Notes: generated from the letters alone by a model not told the origin. A DNA stretch of 41,926 nt from an uncultured Prevotellaceae bacterium (GCA_946622085.1 CAMOPD010000002.1:1-41926); one strand, 5' to 3'; counted from the first letter of the stretch, positions 1 to 10,580 are shown. A program made the numbers and translations.

Positions 1-169
1 GGGTGTAGAAGTAGCCCTCCTTCTCCAGGTCGAAGAGCTTGGCCATCTCGTCGGAGTCGTCATATTTGAACGTGGTGCTCTGAATGATGGGCAGCTCTAT
101 GGGTTCGCCGTTTTTGGCTTTATATCCGGCCTGCACGCAGAGTGAGGCCATGCGTAGTTTCTTTTCCAT
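1..169 (-). CDS. O-acetylhomoserine aminocarboxypropyltransferase/cysteine synthase-like PLP enzyme, N-terminal part (truncated by window edge)
   Basis: Reverse-strand translation MEKKLRMASLCVQAGYKAKNGEPIELPIIQSTTFKYDDSDEMAKLFDLEKEGYFYT matches the N-terminus typical of Cys/Met metabolism PLP enzymes (MetY type). Confidence 0.85.
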   Translation of the reverse strand, partial: MEKKLRMASLCVQAGYKAKNGEPIELPIIQSTTFKYDDSDEMAKLFDLEKEGYFYT

Positions 170-196
170 TTTGATGCGTTTTTTGTTAGTTTGGTT

Positions 197-205
197 GCAA
201 AAGTA
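197..205 (-). promoter_or_regulatory. Bacteroidetes -7 box (TACTTTTGC) for the minus-strand PLP enzyme gene
   Basis: Reverse complement of gcaaaagta; fits TAnnTTTGC, about 30 bp upstream of the start codon. No clear -33 element. Confidence 0.5.
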
Positions 206-555
206 CAAAAAACATCCCATAAAAGCATTAAAGCGTGCTGTTTTTTGAGCGTTCGGCTTGCAATTTAGTCCTCCTGGGCCCCGGCGGCGTCTTCTCCAGC
301 CGCTTCTCGGCTCGTGTGTCAGTGTCATAGCACTTGGCAAGTGCTTTTTGTTCTAACGGGAGCTCTCTGGCTGGGCCTCTTCTGGGCAGTTTCTTGTGAA
401 ATGCCTTTACCGTTTTCCCGTTGTGTGCTGACAGGGAGTGGAGTGGGAGAGAGGCAGTGGCTCCATGGGCGACATTTTTTCATCCCTATGCTGCGATTTG
501 TCGCCCACAAGGCGTTGCTGTCGCAACAATATTGGCAAATAATTGATTTGAAATG

Positions 556-587
556 TTGCAAGTTAGCGTTTTTTAATCTATTTTTGC
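556..587 (+). promoter_or_regulatory. Bacteroidetes sigma-ABfr-type promoter, TTG-N20-TATTTTTGC
   Basis: TTG at 556-558 and TATTTTTGC at 579-587, upstream of the small ORF and the 1737-aa ORF. Confidence 0.6.
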
Positions 588-676
588 AGCAAGATTTAAA
601 TATAAATAATATAAAGGTACGCGCGAGAGATTCCTTCCCTCTGCGGTGCCGCCTAAACAAAGCCCAAATGTTTCTT

Positions 677-862
677 ATGAACAAGACTGAATATATGAAG
701 CCAGCCATCCGCGTGAAGGTCATCGACAGCTCCTGGTTGATGGAGACAAGTCCTGAGATGCCTTTCAATCCTGGCGACGGCACCGGCGACGCACTCGCCG
801 GTGAGGGTAGTTTCGATGCCGATGCAGAGACGCCAGAACCACGGTCGGTGTGGGATGACTGA
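677..862 (+). CDS. Small (~61 aa) acidic peptide of a Bacteroidales type (KPxxxV... ending WDD); alternative start at 668
   Basis: MNKTEYMKPAIRVKVIDSSWLMETSPEMPFNPGDGTGDALAGEGSFDADAETPEPRSVWDD; lies between a good promoter and the next ORF in the same orientation; layout resembles small Bacteroides/Prevotella peptides with a KP..V N-terminus and acidic tail. Confidence 0.6.
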   Translation: MNKTEYMKPAIRVKVIDSSWLMETSPEMPFNPGDGTGDALAGEGSFDADAETPEPRSVWDD

Positions 863-915
863 GAGTGAAACCAGCGAACAGGAATTAGAGTTTGACAGCA
901 AGATAATATTTAGCA

Positions 916-3900
916 ATGAAAAAGATACTGTCTATCACCATCATCGCATTTGTGGCGCTATGGGGCATCTCGACCGGCATGCGGGCGCAGAACTTCAAGC
1001 TCTATTTTGCCAACAACATCTCGGATATTGAAGACCTGACCACCATCAACGATGGCACGGCCAAGCTCGACTGGCACGAGGTGCAGCCCGGCGGCGACGT
1101 GTATACCAACGGGCCGGAGGTGGCCCGCGTCATGGAGATGTTTGCTTCTACCAGCATGAAGAACCTTCCCCAGCAGCAGCAGTTCTGGCGCATGCGCGAC
1201 CACTCGCTGCTCTGCTTCCGCATCAACGATGGCCTGAAGAACAACGATGCCTATGGCGTGGAGGCTTCAGATGGCTACGGCAAGAAGCTCAACATCACCG
1301 TGAGCCGCTATTTCTGTGCCAACATGCCGTTGCAGGAGCAGCCCATCACCATCCGCGTGTGGAAGGTGGGCGAGGCCGGCGACACGCTGACCTTCAGATA
1401 TCACGTGCACGACTGGAACGACCAGAACCTCTACATCTTCCAGCTCGACTCCAAGCGCCAGGCCGACGGCGAGACCTATAACCTGGAATACGTGCTCAGC
1501 AGCATCGACGACGAGGGCCTCACCAACGACGAGGTGCACACGCTGCAGCTGCAGAAGAACAATTTCCAGAGCTTCTACGTGCCTGCCGACAAGGACCTCA
1601 GCGACGTGTATCTCTCCACTACCGCCACCACGGGCAACGAGAAGGCCAAGCGGCTGCGCATCAACAAGAAACGGCTGCACGTGGGTGCGGGCACCGACAA
1701 CGACTTCAACTTCCTCACCCTCTCGCCAACGTTCTATCTCGACCGCCACGTGAACCGCGAGCTGGTGAACTTCAACTGGATAGGGTCGGGACTCTTCGAG
1801 AGCTACGACACGCTCTACGTGAAGCTGCGCCGCAGCAATGGCATGAGCATCAAGAACATTGAGAAAATCAATGTGGCCCGCGTGGACGCCGATGGCAACT
1901 ACATTCCCAACAACCAGGTGAAGTATTGTGGATACGACGAGAGCCGCGAGGCCCACAAGGTGCTCACCATGGGCAATCCCGTCTACCTGGAGATTCTGGC
2001 TCCAGGCTTTTTCCCCACGCTCTACCGCTATCCGGGTGCCGCCGACCCCGTGTCGGGCATCGTGGACGAGGAGCGCTGCACGGCCGAGGTCATCATGGCC
2101 CCGGGCAACGCCAAGTATGCCGACTTCGCCATCAGCAACCAGCACTTCTACGGACTGCGCGACACGAAGAAGGTGGTGGTGTTCCGCGGTGAGGACCATG
2201 TGCTCTGCGACCTGGAGGACGTCGACCTGGCCGGACAGCCCGCCACCACCACCATCTACTACTATGCCGACGGCGGACAGGAGGGCGGAAAACTGATGAA
2301 CGGACGGCCCATTGACAAGTATGCCCAGCTGGTGATGACCTTCAGCAAGGAGAAGGGCACCACCCAGAACATGCAGATTCCCGAGCTGCAGGCCTACGAC
2401 GCCGAGTCTTGGGACGAAGTGCAGACGTTCCAGTCGCAGGCCGAAGGAAACAGCGTGGTGGTGATTCCCGTCTTCACCTACGACTACTACGACGTGAAGT
2501 TCGACCTGTGCGAGCTGGAGCTCAACCGCGAGTGCCGCCTCCACCTGCAGACCGGCAACGGCACCTATGAGGACCTGCCCGCCTTCCTGCGCTCGAAGTT
2601 CGAACGCGAGGAGCAGTCGGAAGATGCCGACAAAGAGGTGGTAGATGAAATGATGGGCAACGTGACCAAGAACGACCCCATGAAGATAACCGGCGGCGGA
2701 GCCGAATCCGGGTTCGACTGGGGCATACCGGGCTCGTTCAACTGGATGCCAAAGGATCTCGACGGCTCGAAGGGACCGCGCTCGCTCAGGCTGAACCTCA
2801 CGTGGGACTTCAGCATCACGAAGCGGTGCTGGAACTTCAAGGCTTCGCTCGACTTCACCAATAAGTTTGACGGCGACGAGACCATCAGCCAGATGCGCCA
2901 GGAGCAGAAGCAGCTGCGCAACTGGAACAAGCTGAAAGAAGACGGCCACATGTTCGACCCCGACGGCAAGGCACAGAAGTGGAACGGCATTGACGCCACG
3001 ATCATCGGCAACGGCTCGGCCGTCAAGATGAGCGACTGGGTGTTCAAGGAGACCAACGACATCTTTGCCCTCCCCACACCGGGACACAGCATCAGCCTGG
3101 GCTTGAATGTGGCCGGATTCTGGAGCCTGCCTAAGACGAAGAAAGACTCCAAGACGGGAGAGCAATACAAGACCGGCACGAAGTTCATCCTCTCCGAGGG
3201 AGGCGGATACTTCAAGTATGCCTACGGACTGAGCATCCCCGACTTCATGGACGCCATTTCCGGCAAGTTGGGCACACCCGGGAAATGGATTTCCAAATAC
3301 TTGTCAAAACTCAATCTCATTTCGTGCGGAGCCATGTGGCAGGCAGGATTCGACCTGAAAGTGTCGATCATGAACTGGTCGGCAAAGGACGAACTCTATA
3401 ATGCCGACAGCTGGGGACTGCTGGCCACGCTGACGGGACAGATGAAGACAGGCGCCTTCTTGGAACTGCACACACCGCCCAACCCCTTCCTCCACATGGG
3501 AGCTGGCGTGCGTGCCGGACTGAAAGTGGCAGCCGGAGTGGGCTACGGAACCGACTTCCGCAGTCATAACGATGTAGGCGGATTGCTCATGGGAATAGGT
3601 GTCATCGAGGCCTACGCCTTCCTGCGCTCGTTTATCTGCACGGGTGAGGCACGGGCAGAATATCACGTGGGCAACAAACTGCTCTTCCCCGACAGCGACC
3701 ACAACCCCTTCCACAAAGACTATCCCTACTGGGCTCCAAAGGCCAGTGCCAAGACCAATCCGCTCTGGACTCCCGACGAGGAAACTCCTCAGGGCAATGC
3801 TCTCTGGGAGCCGCAGGAGTACGACGACGTGGTTTCGCTTCCGCTCAGGGCCGTGTCGAAGCGCGTGAGGAAAGCCATCCAGATACCCGAAGACACCGAC

Positions 3901-6129
3901 TTCGGACGGCCCATCGTCACGGGCGTGAACAGCAACGCCAATCCCCACTACATCGACCAAGACTGCGTCGTATACGATGACCCCGTCAATGCTGACGACT
4001 TCAACGACGACCGCATTGTAGTCCTCAACACCAAGGACAACACCACGACTACACTCTCGCAGGCAGGAGCCAATGCCGACAAGCACATGCGCTCGAAGCG
4101 CGGAAAGCACGAAATCGTGGTCTTCGAGCAGATGAACCGCAAGGTGGAGGGCAGCGAACTCAGCGGCGACGACGACGTGCAGACGGCCAGCCAGCTGGGC
4201 ACCCAGCAGAGCATCATGGCCAGCATGCGCACCGAGGGCGGAGAATGGAAGAACATGACCATCTACAACAATCCCGACATGGCCGATGCCAAACCCATCG
4301 TCACCATTCAGGAGGACGGCCATGCTGCCTGCGTATGGCAGCACGGAGTGATCAGGAAAAACAATTCCGAACTGGTTGCCGACAACGAAATCTTCAACAC
4401 CTATCTCGACGGCAGCCTGGTGCTCTCGGTCTTTGACGGCAACAAGTGGAGCGAGCCCATCGACCTGCATAGGCTCGACGCCTACCACTCGGCAGCACAA
4501 TACGACCTCATGATGCGCAACGACACCGTGCTCGTGGGAGCCAACATCACCGAAAACCTGCTCGACGAGAGTGCACGCGTCACCCTGTTCACCTACGCTT
4601 CGGTGCCCCTTTCCACCAAGAAACCCTCTTACACCAGCGAGTCTATCCGCCCCAAGCGCTTCTTCATGAACAGGGTGGGAGAGCATGCCATCATTACCAT
4701 GCTCTATCAGAAGAACGACACGCTGCGCGACATCTACGTGAAGACGCTCTCCATGAACGGGCGTGGCAACGGGCTGGCCGGCAACGACCTGGGAGTGAAC
4801 TTCTCGTCGCCCGAATTGGTGAAAATCGTGTGCGACCGCTCGGTAGAACGGCTCAACGACTTTGCCATCCTTTGGACCGAAATGAACAACACCGCCCACG
4901 GTGCCGAGGGCACAGGCAAGGACACGGGCAAGACGCGCATGATGCTCAATGCCTCGCGCATAGCCCTCGACCCCACCATGCGCATCACGGCACCCCTCAC
5001 CCTGGGCGCTGAAATCGACGGGCTGAACATGATGGACTTCGACGGATTCCTTGACGACCAGCACATCAAGGCGGTTTATTCTCTCTCCGACGTGGAGACC
5101 GATGAGGCCGTCATCATGGAGAGCGAGCGATACTTCACCAACAGCTTCACCCACGAGGTGGACTACACCAGCACGGCGCTGCTCGGAGGCAGTTCGCTGC
5201 CCGTCGGCATCACCGTGTTCAACACCGGCACGTCGCCCATACGCCACGTCACGGCACACATCAACGAGCAGGCTTATTCCATCGACGACTCCTATGTGCA
5301 GCCTCTGCAGCGCCGCACGTTCGTGCTCGACTATCCCATTACCGACAGCTTCGATGGCTACATCTCGACGAAGGTTGATGTGGAATACGACAACGTGTTC
5401 CGTGCCCAGACTCATGTCCGCCGCAAGAGTCTCAGCCTGACACGTCAGGAAAAGGCCTCAAACAAGCTGCACGTCTCTATGGAGAACATCGAGATGCGAC
5501 TCATTGGGCAGGCCATAGAAGAAGGCAGCAATATGTTCGCCGTTGAGCTGATCGACCATTCCACCAGAGGCATGAACGCTGATTGCGAGGTGCACGTGGG
5601 AGCCTATGCCCATCCGGCCTATCCCGTGCCCGTAGCCGACGATGCGGTGACCGTGGTCAAGGCTTCTCAGTTCCACGACTTCGGAGGCGTGCGCAAGGCC
5701 TATGCCACCATCAAGGTGGGCGGAGTGGCCGAGACAGCCGAGGCTTATCTCGTGGCCCATGTCTACAACACGAAGCTTGAGGGTACGGGCAACTCGCCGC
5801 TGGTGACCAACATGAGCTATAGCGACAACGTGCACTGCGTGGAGCTGCAGCCCAGCAACGACCCCACCGCCATCAACCCCAAGCGCTTCAGCGAGAAGAA
5901 AGCCCTGCTGGGCATCACCATCACCGAAGAGGAAGACGGCGTGCTCATTAGCGGCCTGCCCACCGGCACAGACAAGAGCGGCAAGGATTATCGCATCAGA
6001 GTGTTTGCTTCCAGCGGTGCCGTGGTCTATAGTAAGCCTTCCAGCACCGGGAGCATCTTCGTTCCGCTGAAGAACCACGATGTCTATATGCTCAGCACCG
6101 GTAAGGACATTCTGAAATTCAGGTTCTGA
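916..6129 (+). CDS. Large secreted protein of unknown family (1737 aa) with signal peptide
   Basis: Uninterrupted ORF; N-terminal MKKILSITIIAFVALWGISTGMRAQ signal peptide; no domain recognised by eye. Confidence 0.9.
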   Translation: MKKILSITIIAFVALWGISTGMRAQNFKLYFANNISDIEDLTTINDGTAKLDWHEVQPGGDVYTNGPEVARVMEMFASTSMKNLPQQQQFWRMRDHSLLCFRINDGLKNNDAYGVEASDGYGKKLNITVSRYFCANMPLQEQPITIRVWKVGEAGDTLTFRYHVHDWNDQNLYIFQLDSKRQADGETYNLEYVLSSIDDEGLTNDEVHTLQLQKNNFQSFYVPADKDLSDVYLSTTATTGNEKAKRLRINKKRLHVGAGTDNDFNFLTLSPTFYLDRHVNRELVNFNWIGSGLFESYDTLYVKLRRSNGMSIKNIEKINVARVDADGNYIPNNQVKYCGYDESREAHKVLTMGNPVYLEILAPGFFPTLYRYPGAADPVSGIVDEERCTAEVIMAPGNAKYADFAISNQHFYGLRDTKKVVVFRGEDHVLCDLEDVDLAGQPATTTIYYYADGGQEGGKLMNGRPIDKYAQLVMTFSKEKGTTQNMQIPELQAYDAESWDEVQTFQSQAEGNSVVVIPVFTYDYYDVKFDLCELELNRECRLHLQTGNGTYEDLPAFLRSKFEREEQSEDADKEVVDEMMGNVTKNDPMKITGGGAESGFDWGIPGSFNWMPKDLDGSKGPRSLRLNLTWDFSITKRCWNFKASLDFTNKFDGDETISQMRQEQKQLRNWNKLKEDGHMFDPDGKAQKWNGIDATIIGNGSAVKMSDWVFKETNDIFALPTPGHSISLGLNVAGFWSLPKTKKDSKTGEQYKTGTKFILSEGGGYFKYAYGLSIPDFMDAISGKLGTPGKWISKYLSKLNLISCGAMWQAGFDLKVSIMNWSAKDELYNADSWGLLATLTGQMKTGAFLELHTPPNPFLHMGAGVRAGLKVAAGVGYGTDFRSHNDVGGLLMGIGVIEAYAFLRSFICTGEARAEYHVGNKLLFPDSDHNPFHKDYPYWAPKASAKTNPLWTPDEETPQGNALWEPQEYDDVVSLPLRAVSKRVRKAIQIPEDTDFGRPIVTGVNSNANPHYIDQDCVVYDDPVNADDFNDDRIVVLNTKDNTTTTLSQAGANADKHMRSKRGKHEIVVFEQMNRKVEGSELSGDDDVQTASQLGTQQSIMASMRTEGGEWKNMTIYNNPDMADAKPIVTIQEDGHAACVWQHGVIRKNNSELVADNEIFNTYLDGSLVLSVFDGNKWSEPIDLHRLDAYHSAAQYDLMMRNDTVLVGANITENLLDESARVTLFTYASVPLSTKKPSYTSESIRPKRFFMNRVGEHAIITMLYQKNDTLRDIYVKTLSMNGRGNGLAGNDLGVNFSSPELVKIVCDRSVERLNDFAILWTEMNNTAHGAEGTGKDTGKTRMMLNASRIALDPTMRITAPLTLGAEIDGLNMMDFDGFLDDQHIKAVYSLSDVETDEAVIMESERYFTNSFTHEVDYTSTALLGGSSLPVGITVFNTGTSPIRHVTAHINEQAYSIDDSYVQPLQRRTFVLDYPITDSFDGYISTKVDVEYDNVFRAQTHVRRKSLSLTRQEKASNKLHVSMENIEMRLIGQAIEEGSNMFAVELIDHSTRGMNADCEVHVGAYAHPAYPVPVADDAVTVVKASQFHDFGGVRKAYATIKVGGVAETAEAYLVAHVYNTKLEGTGNSPLVTNMSYSDNVHCVELQPSNDPTAINPKRFSEKKALLGITITEEEDGVLISGLPTGTDKSGKDYRIRVFASSGAVVYSKPSSTGSIFVPLKNHDVYMLSTGKDILKFRF

Positions 6130-6175
6130 CCTTCTGCATAAATACAGTTTTTTTGAACACTAACGACGTAGAAAT

Positions 6176-9100
6176 ATGAAATCAATGAAGAAGATGTTGG
6201 CCACGTGTGCCCTCTTGGTCATGAGCTGTCTGCAAGGCATGGCCTACACGCAGGTAGAGCGTATTGACGGTCCTACATGGTATGAGGCACGCAGCACGGG
6301 CAGTTCATTCCAGGGCGAAGGCACCAAGACGAGTCCCTACAAGCTCGCTTCGGCTGCCGACCTTGCCAAGCTGTCCTATATAGTAAATAAGGAAAATAAC
6401 GAGTTTGAGGGAAAGTATTTCGCCTTGGAAGCCGATATCGACCTGGGCCAGGAGATTACGGTGGAGGGAGAGTCGCAGAAGCTCAATTGGGTGCCCATAG
6501 GCCAGTTGGGCGCAGCTCCCTTCAAGGGGACGTTTCTCGGTAAGGGACACGTCATTAAGGGGCTGACCATCCGCGTGAGCGTTGCAGAGTACGGCGAGGG
6601 AGCCTTCGGCCTTTTTGGCTGGATGGAGGGCAACGTCGAAGGCGTCACCCTGCAAAATGTCAACATCAGCGGCAGCAGCTCTGCGGGCACCATGATGGGC
6701 GGAATCCTTGGATGTAAGAACCAAAGTGGTATGGTCACTATCAAAGACTGCAAGGTGGACAATGCCGTGATTGGTGGAGGCCGGTTGGGCTATGCTGGCG
6801 GTATTGCCGGATGGGTCCGTGGCTGCACGTTTGTCGGCTGTGTGGCGAAGGTCACTCTGAAGGGCAACTATTGTGGAGGCATCGTGGGAATGATGGACAA
6901 TGCTATAGGACTCAGCGAAGCAGGCTTAACCACCACTATGGAAGACTGTCACAGCGTTGTGGATATACAGATGGAGCCAGAGTCTTTCAGCTATAATCCC
7001 TTTATAGCAGGCGGTTTGTGCGGACATTGCAAATTTGCTGCGAAGGAAGTGGCGAGCAACTGTTCCTCTTCGGGCCACATCACTTCTACCGACTTCCAGG
7101 CGGCTTCTGTCTATATGGGCGGTCTTTTCGGCATTACCAGTAGTGGAATCGTAGAGCGCTGTGTCAGCGCCGTTTGCATAGAGAAAGGTAAGGTGGAAGG
7201 CGGTCTCATAGCGATGGCAAGTCACCCTCTCACCATGAGCGATTGCTTTGCCAGCGGCAACATACACATCACTCAAGATTGCACCGAAGTGGGAGGTCTC
7301 ATAGGCGACTTGAGAGACCAGGGCAACAACCTCTGTGATACCTATTTCACCAACTGCTGGTTTGCCGGAACATTCAGTGGGACTGAAAACATCAACCCTG
7401 GTTCCATGAAATATGGAAGCGTGGTGGGCTTGTGCCAGCCCGACCAGGGGCTCAACGAGAACGATGCGTTCAACGATGTGATTGTTGACAAGAACATGTG
7501 CAACCTGCCCGCCACGTCGTCGGGCGAACTGGAAGGCATTGAGTGGAAAGCCACCAAAGACCTTGTCAGCGACCAGGAAGGCTATGAATATTGCTACACA
7601 CTGCCCCGCGAAAGCATGTTGCTCTATGCCAGCGAGCACGACGGCAAGGAGGTGAGCTTCAAGGACAATTACATCCTGGCATCAGTGCCCTTCCATGTGA
7701 CTGAGGGCAAGAAGAGCATCGCCTATTCCGTGCACTACATCACTACGCCCTTCTCGCTGGCTCCGCTGGTGAGCAATGCCACCAACCACGAGCTGGCCAC
7801 CTATACGCTGCCGCCAAGCCTGTCGAACGTGGTCTACGACGAGAACGACAACACCTTGGTCTATCCCATTGACCCGGGCGAGGCCGATCTCACCGTGAGC
7901 TGCTGCGGACTGACGCGCAAGATTCATCTCAACATTGCGTATGGTCAGGAGTGGAACGACAACGAGGTGTCCGAGATTCTGGCGGGCGACGGAACCCAGG
8001 ACACTCCCTACATGATTCAGAATGCGTCGCAGCTGCTCACGGCCATCGCCGATACCGACCGCAACCGCGAGGGAGTCTATTTCAAGCTGGCCAACGACAT
8101 TTTCCTCAATATCCATCTCATGCAGACCGACGAGACACCACGCAGTGATGCCCGCCAGTGGACGGAGACGGCTGAGTGGAATGCCATCCTCGATGGTGGC
8201 GGACATACCATCTACGGACTGTACGGACGCCGGGGCTTGTTCCACATGCTCTATGGCCACATCTCCGACTTGGCCATCGTTGACTCCTATGTCAAGAGTA
8301 TGATATATCTGACTACTAATAGCTATGGCGGGCTTTTCTGTGGCAAGATTTACGGCGCGGCTACCATCAAGCGTTGTCTGGCCCATGGCTACGTGTATTC
8401 CTTTACAGCGGGTGGTCTCGTTGGTGCCAACAGCGGCAATCAGGCTATCATTGAGGACTGCTTCAGCTGCGTCCATGTGGACAGCTATGCCACGGAAGGT
8501 ATCTCCTCTTCTTCTTCCGGTGGCGGCATCATGGGCGGCGTGGCCGGCACCATTCGTCGCTGCGTCAGCACCAGCATCGTCAAGAACTTTGGCAATCCTA
8601 AGGGCATTGGCAGTGCTGCCCATAGCGAGTGGCCCACGTGCTACTACGACCTGCAGATGATGAACGACGCTCCTATGTGGTCTCAGCGAGATCGTGGCGA
8701 CTGCTCCAACACAACGGAGATGACCCAAGGTGACCTGTTCAGCGATGTTCCCGCCTGGCAACACGAGAAAGGCCGTTACCCCATGCTCCGACAGTTTGCC
8801 AACACGCCCTACGGCGACATCCTTTCCATGCCCGTCTTCTTCGCTGAGGACGACTATGCCGGCAAGGTGAGCCAGATATTTGAGTTCCCCACGGAGAACG
8901 TCACGTGGACGGCCGCTGGCGGGGATACCTATGTAGATGTTGTCAACGAGTGCGGAGCTGCCTCGCCCATGAGCGCAACGCCCAGCAAACAATATGAGTA
9001 CATCTATGCAACCAACAACACCGTGCGCAGCGAGTGCACCAGGGCACTGCGCATCATAGCCATCAACACGCTTCCCGATGGTGTAGTGGGCATCCAGTTC

Positions 9101-10549
9101 AAGGACCCCAAGTGCAAGCAGTCGTGGCTCGAGGTGTTCAAGTCGAGCGTTGGCGAGGTCACTTTGCGCAATGCCGCCACGGCCTCAGTGGCCAACTTCC
9201 GCAGCTTCCGCACCAAGGCCAAGGAGGCGGGCGTGGAGTTCTTCCCCGAAATGCGTTTCTTCGCCGCCATCACTACGCTCAGCGAGGGCATGATTTCGGG
9301 CATTGACCAGCTCAGCGAAGTGCAGCTGCCCAAACAGCTGAAGACCATCAATGCCCGCGCCTTCAACGGCTGCTCGGCCCTGGCGTCGATAGAACTGCCG
9401 GCCACGCTGGGACGCGTGGCCCCGGGAGCACTCGACGGCAGCTCGCTCCGTGAAATCACCGTCAATCCCCACAACGAGGTGTTCGAGGTGCGCAGCAACG
9501 CCCTCTTCACCCAGGGCACTGCCGACCTGGTGGGCTATCCTCCCGGCCGTGGCGAGAGCGAAGTGACCATCAGCGGCCCCATCGGCGAAATCTATAGCCA
9601 TGCCTTCTATCGCATACCACAGCTCGAGGCGGTCTATATTGACAATCCCAAGCCTGACGGCACTGCCGCCATGCTCAGCGACGAGGAATGCTTCGTGCAT
9701 GAAGACGAGGAAAACGGCGGCATGATTGACGTCTACATCAACGACGGCACCTACGACGACACCTACACCGAGAGCAACGGCGGACTCTACGACGGCGTGC
9801 TCATGAAGGAATACATCAGCCAGCCCCTCTGGCGCAGCTATGCACAGACGGGCCACCTGCACCGCTACTTCCCCCTGCAGGTGACCGCCGCCAAGTGGGC
9901 CACGCTCTACATTGGATTCTCCACCCAGCTGCCCAAGGGACTCAAGGCCTACCGCGTGCACAAGACCAGCGACTATCAGTTTGACGAAACCACCACCAGC
10001 GTGGAGCTGAAGCGCATGAACAACCTGCTCCACTACACCACGCCCGTGATTATCCATGCCGAAAAGCCCGGTGTCTATAAGCTCGTGCCCTATGAGGGCA
10101 GTGTGCCCGAAGCGCTGAAGTATGAAAACTGGCTGCAAGGCACCGCCATTGGAGCCGACGGACGTGGAGGCTACAGCTACGGGCTGAGCACCTCGGGGCA
10201 GAGCACCAGCAATAGGGGCAGCATCCTCACGCTGGGCTACAACAGCCAGGGCACGCTGGGATTCTACTACTACAACAACCCCAGCGAGTGGATTCCGCCC
10301 TACAAGGCCTATCTGCCCTATAATGGCAACATGGACTCATCGGCCTCGGCCTTCACTATCTACGTCAACGACGAGATGGACGACGACTTGACCGACGGCA
10401 TCAGCAACGTGCGCAGCCATGGCACCGACGGTCATCAGGTCTACGACTTGCAGGGCCGCCGCATGAACTTCAATCCACGCAACCCGGGAGACCGGCAGCT
10501 GCCGGCTGGCATTTATATCATCGACGGCCGGAAGGTGGTTGTGAAGTAG
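6176..10549 (+). CDS. Secreted surface protein with GLUG-type repeats, BspA-like LRR_5 segment and C-terminal sorting-like tail
   Basis: Signal peptide MKSMKKMLATCALLVMSCLQGMAYT; GLUG-like GGIAGW/GGLVGANSG segments; LRR_5-like 'IDQLSEVQLPKQLKTINARAFNGCSALASIELPATLGRVAPGAL'; tail VYDLQGRRMN...LPAGIYIIDGRKVVVK. Confidence 0.85.
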   Translation: MKSMKKMLATCALLVMSCLQGMAYTQVERIDGPTWYEARSTGSSFQGEGTKTSPYKLASAADLAKLSYIVNKENNEFEGKYFALEADIDLGQEITVEGESQKLNWVPIGQLGAAPFKGTFLGKGHVIKGLTIRVSVAEYGEGAFGLFGWMEGNVEGVTLQNVNISGSSSAGTMMGGILGCKNQSGMVTIKDCKVDNAVIGGGRLGYAGGIAGWVRGCTFVGCVAKVTLKGNYCGGIVGMMDNAIGLSEAGLTTTMEDCHSVVDIQMEPESFSYNPFIAGGLCGHCKFAAKEVASNCSSSGHITSTDFQAASVYMGGLFGITSSGIVERCVSAVCIEKGKVEGGLIAMASHPLTMSDCFASGNIHITQDCTEVGGLIGDLRDQGNNLCDTYFTNCWFAGTFSGTENINPGSMKYGSVVGLCQPDQGLNENDAFNDVIVDKNMCNLPATSSGELEGIEWKATKDLVSDQEGYEYCYTLPRESMLLYASEHDGKEVSFKDNYILASVPFHVTEGKKSIAYSVHYITTPFSLAPLVSNATNHELATYTLPPSLSNVVYDENDNTLVYPIDPGEADLTVSCCGLTRKIHLNIAYGQEWNDNEVSEILAGDGTQDTPYMIQNASQLLTAIADTDRNREGVYFKLANDIFLNIHLMQTDETPRSDARQWTETAEWNAILDGGGHTIYGLYGRRGLFHMLYGHISDLAIVDSYVKSMIYLTTNSYGGLFCGKIYGAATIKRCLAHGYVYSFTAGGLVGANSGNQAIIEDCFSCVHVDSYATEGISSSSSGGGIMGGVAGTIRRCVSTSIVKNFGNPKGIGSAAHSEWPTCYYDLQMMNDAPMWSQRDRGDCSNTTEMTQGDLFSDVPAWQHEKGRYPMLRQFANTPYGDILSMPVFFAEDDYAGKVSQIFEFPTENVTWTAAGGDTYVDVVNECGAASPMSATPSKQYEYIYATNNTVRSECTRALRIIAINTLPDGVVGIQFKDPKCKQSWLEVFKSSVGEVTLRNAATASVANFRSFRTKAKEAGVEFFPEMRFFAAITTLSEGMISGIDQLSEVQLPKQLKTINARAFNGCSALASIELPATLGRVAPGALDGSSLREITVNPHNEVFEVRSNALFTQGTADLVGYPPGRGESEVTISGPIGEIYSHAFYRIPQLEAVYIDNPKPDGTAAMLSDEECFVHEDEENGGMIDVYINDGTYDDTYTESNGGLYDGVLMKEYISQPLWRSYAQTGHLHRYFPLQVTAAKWATLYIGFSTQLPKGLKAYRVHKTSDYQFDETTTSVELKRMNNLLHYTTPVIIHAEKPGVYKLVPYEGSVPEALKYENWLQGTAIGADGRGGYSYGLSTSGQSTSNRGSILTLGYNSQGTLGFYYYNNPSEWIPPYKAYLPYNGNMDSSASAFTIYVNDEMDDDLTDGISNVRSHGTDGHQVYDLQGRRMNFNPRNPGDRQLPAGIYIIDGRKVVVK

Positions 10550-10580
10550 CCGCCTTGGCATCAGCACCACCGCAGGATGA

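Noticed and set aside
329-349. Hairpin AGCACTT-GGC-AAGTGCT-TTTT as a terminator or sRNA end
   Set aside because: No plus-strand gene or promoter found upstream in the window; short stem, so evidence is insufficient.
1267-5415. Large minus-strand ORFs (632 and 703 aa) opposite the 1737-aa gene
   Set aside because: Shadow ORFs caused by G/C-rich third codon positions; low-complexity H/V/A/L-rich translations, no recognisable domain, and the plus-strand protein has a signal peptide.
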